Of a stretch of 64,000 nt of DNA, positions 21,421 through 33,206 are shown one piece after another. The notes beneath the pieces are model-generated. The model was not told where the DNA came from. It saw only the letters and a list, made by a program, of their open reading frames with translations, and did no database searches. Where the stretch lies: contig NC_081414.1 in NCBI RefSeq assembly GCF_030272615.1, positions 813,854,569 through 813,918,568 on the forward strand, read 5' to 3'. The position numbers and the translations under genes are program-made. The stretch comes from Cryptomeria japonica (taxonomy: Eukaryota > Streptophyta > Pinopsida > Cupressales > Cupressaceae). Positions within the stretch are counted from its first letter, which is position 1. Each line of letters opens with the position of its first letter.

Positions 21421-22440
21421 TAAGGCATAGATGACCTAGGATGCAGAATTGTCATAGGCTGGGGAAAACAGTTTCTCTACTAGGAAATCATAATGAGACT
21501 GTTGCTCTAGAATTTGCAGTAGTGAAGTGATAATAGCCATTGCATCAGCTGCTCTATTGTCCAACCTTGGTATTTGTGCAAAGCTGATGTGTACAAAGTA
21601 CTGTTTGAAGTCATCCACCATTGTTTTGTAGGGTAGCAACTTGTCATCTTTCATCTGATAGTCATCATTTATTTGATTGATAACCAGTTGTGAATCTTCG
21701 TAGACCTTTAGTTCTGTGATTTTCCATTCTATAGCTATGTTGATTCCTGTGACTAGTGCTTCATACTCATGAATGTTATTTGTGCATGGGAACATAAGTC
21801 TATAGGATCTTGGTATGTTGTGTCCTTCTGGAGTAATGAATAAAATGTTGGCACCTGAGCCGTGTTGGGTAAATGATCCATCAAAGTATAGGGTCCATTG
21901 TTTTGTAGAGATAGCAAGAACGTCCCTATCTGGAAACTCGATCTCCATTGGTTGTTTACCAGGTAGTGGTGCTTCTGCTAGTTGATCTACTATTACTTTT
22001 CCCTTGATAGCTCTTCGCTCCGTGTAGTGGATATCAAATTCACTGAGAATCATGACCCATTTAGCCAATCGACCTGTAAGAGCTTCTTTGCTGAGTAAAT
22101 ATTTGAGAGGATCAATTTTTGCAACTAGCTTAATTGTGTGAGCTAGCATATAGTCGCATAATTTTTGAGAGGTGAAGACCATATCTAAACAGGCTTTCTC
22201 AATAAATGTGTAATTGAGCTCATAGCCATTCAATGTCCTGCTGATGTAGTATACTACTCATTCCTTGCCTTGTTGATCTTCTTGTGCTAACAGTGCCCCC
22301 AGAGATTCATCTATTGTCAAAATGTAGAGAATAAGTGGCTTTCTTGCTATTGGTGGTACCAGAACTAGTGGGTTCATCAGATATTGTTTGATTTGATCAA
22401 AGGATTCTGTACACTTGGCTTCCCATATGAATGGTAGACT
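21421..22440 (-). pseudogene. RNase H and archaeal-type RNase H of element B
   Basis: The ORF 21436-22233 is open for 265 codons. It holds the end of the RT-linked RNase H (KIDPLKYLLSKEALTGRL, VMILSEFDIHY) followed by the full second RNase H (WTLYFDGSFTQHGSG, LFITPEGHNIP, TNNIHEYEALVTGI, EDSQLVINQIND, DNRAADAMA). AEYEAL is changed to HEYEAL. The upstream part, 22258-22440, continues in the same frame after a stop. Confidence 0.88.
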
Positions 22441-23290
22441 TTTATCTGCTAGTTTTAGCGATGAATCTCCTGATTGATTGGAGCCGTCCTTGTAGAGATC
22501 TAAGTTGGCTGATATTCTTTGGTGGTGGCATTTCCATGATGGCTTGTACCTTTGCTGGATCCACTTCAATTCCCTTTTCTGAGACTATGTAGCCTAACAA
22601 TTTGGCTGATGTAACCCCGAAGACACACTTCTTAGGGTTGAGCCTGACTTGGAATTTTTCCAATCGTTCAAAAATCTTTTCTAAGATGCTTAGATGTTCT
22701 GCTCTGGTGAAGGATTTAGCTAGTAAATCATCCACATAGTCTTCCATGAAGGTATGCATCATATCATGAAAGATCATTATCATTGCTCACTGATAAGTTG
22801 CCCCAACATTCTTTAAGCCAAAAGGCATGACATTCCAATAGTATGTTCCCCAAGGACAGGTGAATGTTGTTTTATCTTGATCCTATGGAGCGATCTTGAT
22901 TTGGTTATATCCTAAAAAACCATCCATTAGTGATAACATTGCATGGCCTGCTGTGAGGTCTACAATTATGTCAATACTTGGTAAAGGAAAATCATCCTTT
23001 GGACAGGCGTTGTTGACATCTCTAAAATCTATGCATATTCTGATACTGCCATCTAGTTTTAAAACTAGCACAATGTTTGAAATACATTCTATATAGTCAA
23101 TAGGTCGAATAAATTTGATGTCCAATAGTTTCTTTAGTTCAGCTTTGACCATGAGTGCCACGTGTGGATTCATCTTTCGTAGTTTTAGCTTAACTGGCTT
23201 AGCTCCTAGAGCCATAGACAAGTGATGCATGATTCATTATGGATCAATCCCGAGCGTATTTGCGTATGCCCAAGCAAAGTTGATTTACTT
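22441..23290 (-). pseudogene. Reverse transcriptase of element B (broken)
   Basis: Blocks LKKLLDIKFIRPIDY, IRICIDFRDVNNACPKDDF and SLMDGFLGYNQIKIAP are in 22883-23230. Catalytic YVDD (22727-22738) and LNPKKCVFGVTSAKLLGYIV are in 22442-22783. The part between, with PFGLKNVG, is interrupted by stops near 22785 and 22885. A deletion just before 22440 joins the RT end and the RNase H start in shifted frames: the connection sequence present in C is shortened here. Confidence 0.92.
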
Positions 23291-25950
23291 TTTTTTGAAG
23301 AATTTGATAAACTCTAGTTTTTCTTCTTCTATTAGAGAATCTGCCAGGTGTATGTTTTTGGCTGCTTTTGTAGTACCAATGTTGATTGATTGAGTGGGCT
23401 CAATCAATATGGGTGATCGCTCATGATAATGTTTAGGAAGAGTGTCAAGTCTCCCATCTTTAGGTGCCTTAAAAATGTTTTCACACTTAGATGCATCCTT
23501 TATCTTTACTTTTTTGTGATCTAGAGCTGCCATTGACTGGTTTTCAGCATCAGATCTTTTATTTGGTTTATTTTTGCGACTGAGAGACTTTGCACCCTCC
23601 TGATTGTAGACATCACTATTCCGTTCACTAGTAGAGTTTGTTTCTTGGTTGATGGTACATAAGTAATGGATAATGGATTCATCATTCAGGAAAATTGGTA
23701 TATCATGAATTTCGGGTCCATCCCAGTCTATGAGGTCCAGAAAGACAAGTGGTAAGGAATTGTTTACTGGATCAAGTTTTGTTGTTGTAAGTGTTAGGAT
23801 AGAGGTTTCATTGCAATTGGTTTGGGTGTTAAATAAGTCCAGGATTCCATCGAGGTCTTCAATGGTATCATCTTTCGTATAGACTTGTTCATAATGTTGC
23901 TACTCATTTTCCTTAGCGTCATAGATATTCTGTGGTCCAAATTCGAGTAGTCTAATTTCTGTGCTATGTTCTTCTTGAGAAAGGATATAGAACTAGTATT
24001 TTTAGTGGTATCTTTTGTAGCATTTGAGAAGCTACCCCATTTTTATTCATTGGAATCAGTCTTAGACGTATCATCCCAGATTCTATTAGTGTTGTGAACT
24101 AGTATTTTATATGGTGAAAATAAGTCATTGATGATTGAGATACGTTTGATAGTTTTCTCTGATTCTGTGTCAGATCCTGCTTCGAACTTTTGTATTTGTT
24201 CATATATTGTCCCTCCTTGGGGAGGAATGATGTTATTAAGAGATGATACTGCTTTGTTGGATATTTTCTCTTGAATATGATTGACTTCTATAGATGTTGT
24301 CTTCTTGTGAATGATGGACTCCTCTTGATGTTTCTTCCTTTCTTGATGTTCATGTTCCTTACATATTGTCTCTGCTGACTCAAATAGTGCTTCTTGCTAG
24401 GATTCTTCTTTGTACTTCTTCTTTGCTTTCCACTAAGGTTTTTGATATTTGCATGGTACCTTCTTTGGTAGTAGAGTGAGTTCAAAGCCCAATCCCTGTT
24501 TGTCTTTACTAAATTATGAAGGAGGATCCAATGGTTCTATGACACCTTCCTGATGCTAACCAATAGGTCCTTTGCCATTGTATCCCATTTGCTGCATGAT
24601 TAAGTAGCCTTTTCCATATAGGTGTGTGGGTATAGGTACTTCTATAGTAGCTGCTCTGTCTTCTTCCTCATCTTTGTATAGCCAACTAAGGATATCCTTT
24701 TCCTCGGATTCATGTGCTAAATTGTTGAGTTGAATGAATGTGCCATCGAACTTGGTGATGGGATAAGTTGCTTGATGTGTTGATGTTGTAGGTAATCCAT
24801 GAGATCTAGGTGATGTGGGTAAGTTAGTCAAACACATGGGTTCCAAAGAGTATTCCCCCATGCCTTGTTCTTTTATTTTCATTTTTTGTTTGAAATCTCT
24901 AGGTAATGATTTAGACTTCTCTTGTTGAAGATCTGGTGCTGAGGAACTCTGTTTTTCTCTATTATGTGGAACCAAACTATCCTGGGCTACCCCCATTGCA
25001 TTACAATGTTGAAATGGATTGTGATCAGCAAATATAGAAACCTCCTACCCATTATAGGGGAATTTAACACATTGGTGATACATAGAAGGCACTCCTTGCA
25101 TTTCATGTATCCAGGGTGGACCTAATAAGATATTGTATGTGATGTCTATGTCTAAGACCTGGCACATAGTATCTCTTTGTATCGGTCTGACTTGAATCAG
25201 CAACACCACTATTCCTTTAGAGGATCTTTCTTCATCATCATATGCCTTTATAGTAATCTTTTTGCATGGATCAATAGACTCCTTTGAGAAGCCTAATGCG
25301 CAGATAAGTTTTAATGTGCATATATTAAGTCCAGCTCCTCCATCTATTAATACTCATTTTACTCGGTGTTTATAGACTATGACTTCAATATGGAGAGGAG
25401 TATTATGTGGATGACTCAACGAGATATTATCTTGCTCAGAAAAAGTGAGATTATGAGGCCCTGTCATATGAGCAACCATGGCTTGGAATTTATCAGCATC
25501 CAGATCTTGAGGTACATTCATTTCTAATAGCACTTGTTCCAATATGTCTTTGTGTTTTGGTGAAAGTTTCAACAACTCTAGTATAGATATTTGAGTAGGA
25601 GTTTTGCGTAGTTGGCTGACTAGATCATATTGAGTTTTGGGTATGGTGTTTGTTGTCGACGTATGTCCTTTTAAGACATATTTTTGAGCTATGGTTGTTA
25701 CATTAACAGATTCATGATCACGTTGATCTCGGATTGTGATGACATTGACTTGATTGTCCTCAGCTGATATATGATTGATGGTGTTATTGTAGATATGATT
25801 GATATGAGCTCCACGTGTATTGTTCGAGGTTGAAGCTCCATCCTTGTTGTATTTTGGAAGAGGATTCTTAAAGGCTCCATGGTCACTATTTGTCTTGAGA
25901 CCATCCACTGTTAAATCACCTCTATCAATCATGTCCTAAACAATGTTTTT
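23291..25950 (-). pseudogene. Protease, G-patch and long linker of element B
   Basis: The protease active site VLIDGGAGLNICTLKLICALG is at about 25300-25350, preceded by a stop where C has Arg. The upstream segment with SQLRKTPTQISILELLKLSP is in 25354-25932. The G-patch is at about 24540-24612 (QQMGYNGKGPIG). A linker of about 400 residues to RT includes a Lys/Arg-rich stretch (PPRRTP-like to WKAKKKY) and a likely coiled coil. All is broken by stops and at least one frameshift between 24556 and 23533. Confidence 0.8.
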
Positions 25951-27306
25951 CAGTCTCATGCAATCATTTGTTTGATGACCTTTGTTGCGATAAAAATCAC
26001 AAAAGTGCAAGTCATTCCGCCATGGTGGTTTGATTTGTGGTTCATAATTGCTGATTGCTGGTAAAGAGATAATTTTGTTTGCCAGGAGTTCTTTGAATGC
26101 TGACTCCAGTGATTGTCCCAGTGGTGTGTAAATGCATTTTTGAAAGTTGTTTGTATTACCTCATGAATTGTTATTAGGCCCTCGATTTGTGTGATTGTTT
26201 TGAGCATTGTCGGCGTTGTTGGTGTTGGGTTGACCTTGATTGGTATTTGGTGTGTAAGTATTAGTGTCTGGGTTAGCACCTTTAGGATTCTTTATAGCTT
26301 GAGGATTATCTGATAATGCGAGCACAGGCTGCTTAGATTTTGGATCATTTGATTCATTGCCTCCTTCATTTCCATTGTTTTTGTTTTTGGTCCAGAATCT
26401 GGATTTGTCCAAGTTGCTATTGTTTTGGTTATTGTAATGGGATGAACTTGTTCCTTCTTTGAAGAATTTTAATGTTCCTTTCTTGACACATGCTGCTTCC
26501 ACTTGAATTCCATTCTCAATCAATTTAGCGAAAGATGGTATGCATTGGAGCTTGAGTTTGTAACTCATCTCACCGTTCAAGTTGTCAATGAAAATTTCCA
26601 TTTTCTCCTTTTTGGGGATATCTCGAGGATATCTTGAAACCATACACTGCCATCATTGAAGGAAAACCATGAATGTTTCATTGTTTTTCTATTTGGTGTT
26701 ACAGACATCTAACATGGTGATAGCATGTTGAATGTTATAGGAATCTTGATTTATGAATTTGTTGACCAGTTCATCAAATGATCTAACATGAGGTGTGATT
26801 TTGGATAACCATTCCATTGTTTGCCCTCCCAAGCTTCTTGGGAATGACCTCATCAAATAGGTATCATCATGAGCGAATTCAAGACTCATTGTGTATAATT
26901 CTTGAACATGATCACGAGGATCACTTTTCCCATCGTATTTGTCAAATTTGGGAATGTTTGAGTTTGGAGGAAAAGGTATCATGTTCAATATCTATCAAAC
27001 GGATAAGGACAAATTTCATTTAATGAATACCTTACTGTTGTCCCTTGTTGTATGTCTTGCATTTGTCTTTGTAAAATTTGCATTTGTTGAGCAAGAGAAA
27101 TCAAAGGGGCATTATTTTGCTGAGGGAAGAGTTCTTCCCTTGCATTAGTTCTAGGTTGAAATGGTGAATGGAACGACATGTTTTTCTCGGGGATGTTTTG
27201 TCCTGGTGTATTTTGTTCAGGGATATCTTGCTTAGGGTCACATGTTCCTCCTTCTCGTTGTCGTTCATGATATTCGTAATGTTGAGATTTTGTTCTAAAA
27301 CATGTC
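25951..27306 (-). pseudogene. Gag of element B, C-terminal two-thirds (cut by element A')
   Basis: The Gag domain is in 26161-26988: FPPNSNIPKFDKYDGKSDPRDH, LMRSFPRSLGGQTMEWL and the later YKLKLQCIPSF. An Asn-rich linker follows (26161-26400). The zinc knuckle is CDFYRNKGHQTNDC (about 25968-26009). The N-terminal side carries QMQILQRQMQDIQQG (26985-27179). The reading frame runs into the insertion site of A' and resumes at 45054. A frameshift separates 26988 from 26985-27179. Confidence 0.87.
27302..27306. repeat. Left target-site duplication of element A' (ATGTC)
   Basis: ATGTC directly precedes the left LTR and recurs at 45049-45053. The unfilled site is at 62531-62535 in C, inside gag. 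Confidence 0.95.
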
Positions 27307-27631
27307 TATAGATAGGAATTTGGAAATCATCAAAGCAAATAGATATTAAACTAGCTCAATCACAAAACTAGAATGCAATGACAAGAATCCTAAAAACACT
27401 CAATAGAGATACTAAAAATAAGACATTTAAACCAAATGCAAACCGTCCCAAATGTGAATGTCTTCTCCAGAATTCTCCATTATCCTTCTTTCTCCTTCAA
27501 ATTTCTTTGTTTGTGGATCTCACCAATAAGTGCATAAGCATGAGATGAAAGCAAGAGTGACAAGACAGCATAAGGATACTAGAAGCGTGATTGATTGATC
27601 GATCGGGGGCATGATTGAAGAAATTCATCCA

Positions 27632-27638
27632 ATTTATA
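27632..27638 (-). promoter_or_regulatory. TATA box of the element A' 3' LTR
   Basis: TATAAAT on the minus strand, same context as 1846-1852. Confidence 0.6.
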
Positions 27639-28244
27639 GATAAATTGGAGAAAAGGCAAGATTAGCATGAATTTGATTCGAATGGAAATTCAAATCAAGA
27701 ATAGAAAAATTATGACAAGTGTATGACAAATTGCTATGCAAGAAGTTATGACAATTTATGACAAATTATGACAAATTGCTATGCAAGGATGTTATGACAA
27801 GAATTTGAAATAGAAATAGACATTTAGGAATTTAGGAGAAATTAGAAAATTAGGTTAGAAATAATGACTTGGAAATTAGAAAATTGATGAAAATTATTAA
27901 TTAATAATTTTTCATTCATTAATTAATTTACAAAAAGAGGAGGAATTAATTAGCCAATTAAATAAATATTTAATTATGACAAGAAGACTTAGGATAAATA
28001 AATAAATTATTTAACCTAAAGGGAAAATGACAAACAAGATTAAATGAATAAATCATAAAACCTTGGAAGATGAATTAGATATGAAAGGACGACAACTAGG
28101 TCTTGACAAAAGATAATTAATGTCAATTCGATTTAATCATGATTCTAACTGACAAAGGAACAATGCTAACAAATGATTTGATTGATAAATGTGCCAATTG
28201 ACAAGGAACAATGACTAATTGATCCAAATTGACATGATTGAGAA

Positions 28245-28440
28245 GGATGATGATCGATGACAAATCGATCACAAAATGACAAGATTGAAAAGAACAATGA
28301 TCGATGACAAATCGATTGCAAAATGACAAGATTGAAAAGGACAACGATCAATGACAAATCGATCACAAAATTGACAAGATTGACAAGAGTGAGGATCGAT
28401 GATGAATTGATCACAAGATGACAAGATTGAAAAGAGGACA
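28245..28440 (-). repeat. Tandem U3 repeats of element A' (3' LTR)
   Basis: About five units of 40-45 bp with GATGACAAATCGATYRCAAA followed by ATGACAAGATTGAAAAG. The 5' LTR block is at 44535-44745. There are fewer copies than in A. Confidence 0.72.
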
Positions 28441-28742
28441 AAAACCATAATTCCATCATCGATTAGGATTGATGATATCCAAAATGATGATAAATGAGCA
28501 TGCACATTGATATGACAGGATAAGATCGACCAAAATCATGACTGAAGATTGTTATCGACAAGACCAAATTCAAAAGAAAGACAAACGAAAAGTGTAGAAG
28601 AAGGACTCAATGCTCGCAAATGATAAATACCAAGTATGCAACAAAGAAGAAATGTTAATGCGATGCAAAAACCCTAAAATAAGGCAATGCACAAATGTTA
28701 AAGTATGACTCCGCAAGCATTGACCATTTTTAGACGTCTACA

Positions 28743-28758
28743 TTTTGCCCCTCTTTGA
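28743..28758 (-). other. Polypurine tract of element A'
   Basis: AAAGAGGGGCAAAA on the minus strand directly precedes the 3' LTR start TGTAGACG. It is a clean polypurine tract. Confidence 0.88.
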
Positions 28759-29026
28759 GACAATGCGATTTTAAGTGTTGTTTCAAAGAACAATAAATGA
28801 AAATGCCCCAGACACTGACAATGACATATGTATGCCCCCTCAAGGAATTGGCTGGAAACATCCAGAAAAGAGGCCAATTGATCGATAAGAATGATAGAAA
28901 ATGATAGGAGAAAACAGACTGAAAATCAGGGATCGGATACACAAATGACAAACAGTTGAAGGTGCAAAAGACTGCGACCAGCATAAGATGGAGAGAGTGC
29001 GTGTCCATCTATGCACTGACAAAGAT

Positions 29027-29034
29027 CTATAAAT
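29027..29034 (+). promoter_or_regulatory. TATA box upstream of the antisense PMD gene (element A')
   Basis: CTATAAAT on the plus strand, 620 bp before ATG 29648, in the same context as 3344-3351. Confidence 0.5.
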
Positions 29035-29279
29035 GAGACAAAGAGAGTGAAAAGAGCTCATTTGCACTAGCCAAAGTGGAGGATTTGTTGCTCTGGAAAA
29101 GGACCCTTGTAGAGAGATGGTGAAAATTCCAATGGCAGATCACCTCAGGGAACATGTATGCACCTACAGACAATCAGATGATGTAGGAGCAGCGTATGTA
29201 TCTCAAAAACCCATATTGTCAATTTCAAGAATTTGACTTGCTTGCGGGACATTGTGGGGCCCACATGGAATGGAGAAAA

Positions 29280-29400
29280 GGACTTCTGCGCCTGTGTGGG
29301 TGCATCCTGCACTTGTGTAGGATGTCCTATGCTTGTGTAGGGTATACAAGTGCAAGTTGATGCTACACAGGTGTAGGACATGGTAGACAGGCGCAGTTGT
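29280..29400. repeat. Nested inverted repeats of the GCGCAG motif (3' side, element A')
   Basis: CTGCGCCTGT near 29284 pairs perfectly with ACAGGCGCAG near 29388. TGCACTTGT near 29309 pairs with ACAAGTGCA near 29347. The cluster lies between the antisense TATA box and the PMD frame, as in A, although individual copies have changed. The pairing is kept while the exact bases differ. Confidence 0.75.
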
Positions 29401-29545
29401 GCACTGAGAACCCTAATTTGACCAAAAACAACATGTGAATGATCTCGAAAAGGGGGATAAGAGTAGGATAGGTCAAAACATATAAGAAACACCTTGATTG
29501 GTGGATGAAATGAGGAAATGCAACCCATAGGAGGAAACCCTAAAA

Positions 29546-31369
29546 TTGATAAAATGTGCCCCAATTGTGATGCAGAGTCAACAGTATCCACTGATTACGC
29601 GAGAGAACCGACTTGATTGCTTCATGTTACGACATAGACTCAAGAGCATGGACAGAGACACATTAGTAGGACTTGGATTATACTATATTGTATTCATGCC
29701 TCAGATTAGGGCAAACACAGGACTACTGACCGTGTTGGCAGAGCGATGGCATTTAGAGACTTCCTCTTTCCATCTGGCGACTAGAGAGGCGACTGTGACA
29801 CTAGAGGATGTATGGTGCATCCTCCACATTCTAATTCATGGGGAGATGATAGAGTATGACCCAGCGATAGGGAGAGATGCTTTGTGTAGATTATTTGAGT
29901 GCAATGCAAATGATCTAGAGATCGTAGAGAAGGAGATTGGCTGGGAGACCATGGCATCATAGTATGACCAGCGATATGTGGTGATAGCCGTGGTTATAAC
30001 ATGCCTATTAGTAGGGGACAGACAAGGACATGGATTCCCTACTAGATGGGGAAGAGTGCTAGAGTGGATGGCGACAGAGGGGACTATGTATGCATGGGGA
30101 CCATGTGTGCTTGCTATGCTATATTTTCAGTTGCATCAGATAGCATATCAGGGAGTTCAGACGTTGAGCTGTGGAGTCACACTGTTACAGGTATGGGCAT
30201 TCAAGCACATAGCCATATGTTGACCGCTCGTAGAGAGACAGATAGTACCACATCGACCATATGTATATTTCTATGGGGGCACATTGAGATAGGGTCTGTT
30301 CGGACACATATTGTATTGGTGACATGAGCTAGACAAATTGATAGAGTTCACATGGAGGCCATATCTTGATTGCCCTAGATGGTCAGATGATAGTGATGAG
30401 CTATCATATTGCAGACAAGAGAGATACCTGATTGGGTGACCAGTAAATCACCAGAGAGTGATTGAGATGTACCTACCAAAGAGAGTCAGATGACAGTTTG
30501 AAGAGAGGCAGGATGTACCAAGAGGGACTGCACACTTTGCCCGATCTCACAGAGAGACAAGTCAGTGGGGGAGGATGATTCAGCCACACATAGCATATGC
30601 TAACTTCACATAGCTACAATAGAGATAGTAGGATTGGAGATTAGATATGGTGGATGCTAGAACAATAGAGGAATATGAGTGATGGTTTGTACAATGACGG
30701 CCTATGCCATTGACAGATCCTGATATTCTGGTACCTAGGAGATAGGAGGACTTCCCACTCGTTGGAGAGGAGGAGGGAGATGATGAGGATAGAGATGAGG
30801 ATGAGGATAGAGAGGATGAGGGGGATGATGAGGATAAAGATGATGAGGATGAAGATTATGAGCCAGATTTAGCCGATCAGGAATCATTGCAGGATATACC
30901 CATAGAGCCGGAGACAGCTAGCATAGAGGAGATGGAGATATGTAGGGCCACCATAGCAGGTCAGCATGATAACATTATGACATTAGAGAGACAGAATTCT
31001 ATCTTGAGGACAGAGTAGGATCAGTTCAGAGTAGAGATAGCCAAACTAATAGTGGCTCAAGATACAGCAATAGTGCAGGCAGAGCAAGCAGAGCAGAGAG
31101 TGACTAAGTATATTGGGTCGATTAGGGATGCTAGTGCACGTGAGATGGCATAGATGTTGGTAGAGATCAAAGAGGAGATACAAAATTGGAGGACACTATA
31201 TGAGAATGTAGTTCCACCAGAGCAAAGAGCAGCATCATATCAGGCACGATCGAGGACAGAGAGCAGGCCACGCTCTCGGAGGTTAGTGAGCAGCATGGGG
31301 GTGAGTGGACCTATGAGACCACCATAGCCAGGACCTAGGATAGGAGGGACATCATCCTTGAGACATTAG
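29546..31369 (+). pseudogene. Antisense PMD protein gene of element A', with in-frame stops
   Basis: The first piece, 29546-29962, is open for 138 codons and includes ATG 29648, which corresponds to 3945 in A. The frame then holds without net shift to TAG 31367-31369, about 573 codons, where a 2-base deletion relative to A shifts the last residues. The PMD signature AERWHLETSSFHL and TVTLEDVW lies at residues 31-56 from that ATG. The acidic run (30770-30880), coiled coil (30920-31210) and Arg/Ser tail (31230-31300) follow as in A. Stops at 31016, 31151 and 31325 are TAG where A has CAG; A has TAG at 5292 and 5322 where this copy has CAG. Confidence 0.85.
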
Positions 31370-33041
31370 GGATGAGGAGGATAGAGGGAGCACCCAGTGA
31401 CAGAGGCATGTACTCCTTATGACAGAGACATGTGTATTTTGAGATTATGTATTCAGCCCGCGGGCCATACTTAGGACAGACAATCCAATTTTGTACTTTG
31501 ATATTATTTTGATATATGATATGATATGCAGTGATACGATGGGATGCAATGTGTTATGGTTGATGTGTTTACTTTCCATGCATGGATGTCTTATGCACTG
31601 TTTATGTACCATTGTGGAACATGTATGAATATATTTTTATGTGTTTTTGATGCATTTATAATATGAAAAGGTTAAAATGCTTGATATAATGCAAATGTAC
31701 TAACCAATGAATGCAGGATGTAGCTTATGTGTTTGGAGATTGGAGAATGAGATTGAACTGACTGTCCAAACTGATAGAAGAAATGTTAGTAAGAAGAAAT
31801 TAGACAGAGGATAGTTAGAGGCAAAGAAAAAAAATTGCTTTCACTAACGCACTTTGTAGGTGAGAACCTTTATTTAATGTAGCAAAATGGATGCAGAGCA
31901 TCATGGCATTGAAGGCTAGAGCTGAAATGAAACCCCTTTTGCAAAGACAGACACATCGCACACAAGGAATGAGTGAATCATCCTAGGGTGCATACATCAA
32001 GGGTCGAGGTATGTGCAATGTTCACAAAGCGAACGTACTTATCACAGACACCCAATGATATAGTTGCCCTAGTTTGTGACAAACATTCCACAAACAGCAA
32101 ACACAACAAAGAAAAGAAAAAGGGACCATGATCCATCCCGGTCACTCTAAATCACTCAATGACATCATCGAGAAACATAGGAACATGATTGAAGATAAAT
32201 CAATAAATGATAAGACTCGCTAATTCTAACAAGTCAAACAAACATCTTGATCTTTATTGTCAAAAATTGAAAGTGTTGATAGGATGATCATGCTGTCTGG
32301 TTTCAGGACATGCGGTACCCCATCTAAGACAAGACATAGTCTGGTTTCGAGTATACCACACCCTGTATAAGACCCATGATAGTAGTGACAAGGACAAATG
32401 ATAGTGATGTTGATGTTCAATTGATATGACAATTGTAATCAATTTGAATGTCTAGTTTGATTGAAAAAAAAGTTCATCTGTGAATGTGTGATTTTAGTAA
32501 AGTGCAGTGTTGTGATTGAGAGTTGGTGGAGGTATGCTCAGCGATCTGTCTATGCACAAAGGGGATAGTGGTGTTTTGTTCATTTTTTTAGGACTTTATT
32601 TGACTTTTTAGGGGTTTATTTCAAGACATTTTTCAATTTTTTTAAATTTTTTTTCAGGACATTATTTGATTTTTATGATTTTTTCAAGACATTGTTCCAT
32701 TTTTTAATTATTTTTTTAGGACATTTTTCCATTTTTTTAATGATTTTTTCAGGACATTTTTCCATTTTTTTATGATTTTTTTCAGGACATTGTGCTAATT
32801 GAAAGCTCCAATTATTGATCATGATAAGGGGTGCACACCCAATGAACATTTGAAAAATATAGATAGCGACCAAGACCGAAAAATATGCACAAGGACTGGA
32901 ACTTGAGTATGCAAGACAATGATGTTGACCAATCATAGGCCTGGAACAAAACATTGGGTCAAAGCAAGCATAATAAACTGGCAAGGTAAAAGTATAGCTA
33001 CGGGTCATGATAGATGACAGAGCAATAATCTTTTACACATG
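31370..33041. other. Non-coding spacer of element A'
   Basis: No gene is seen. It aligns with 5703-7295 in A. It contains about 135 bp (31965-32096) that A lacks, bounded by ACAA on each side, which suggests a short-homology deletion in A. T-rich repeats lie at 32575-32790. Confidence 0.7.
32575..32790 (-). repeat. A-rich (sense) tandem repeats of element A'
   Basis: About six units of T run plus AGGACATTTTTCCA, a shorter version of 6735-7045. Confidence 0.7.
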
Positions 33042-33106
33042 GCGCCTGTTTGCCAGGTTTTCACCATGGTACTTGCCCAAAGTGCCTGTTTGGCAGGTTT
33101 TCACTA
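33042..33106 (-). promoter_or_regulatory. Conserved post-integrase motif pair (element A')
   Basis: Two copies of GCGCCTGTTTGCCAGGTTTT plus CACC/CACT lie at 33042-33066 and 33082-33106, 40 bp apart as in A, about 100 bp beyond the integrase stop. Confidence 0.75.
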
Positions 33107-33206
33107 GAGGGTGAATTTTTCTTTATTTTTGTTTGTCTTTTCAATTGTTTTCACTTTTTTTTTTGTATTTTTTCAGGATCATATTTGAAGAACTGCTGAT
33201 AGAAAA

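Larger units (their letters stand above)
27307..28742 (-). repeat. 3' LTR of element A'
   Basis: This 1436-bp repeat is a near copy of 43591-45048. On the plus strand it starts TATAGATAGGAATTTGG (TA instead of TG) and ends AGACGTCTACA. It has a minus-strand TATAAAT at 27632-27638 and about five U3 tandem units at 28245-28440. Confidence 0.95.

Noticed and set aside
24288-24485. Separate basic protein in B
   Set aside because: It is out of the polyprotein frame; the same region in frame matches the Lys/Arg-rich linker of C.
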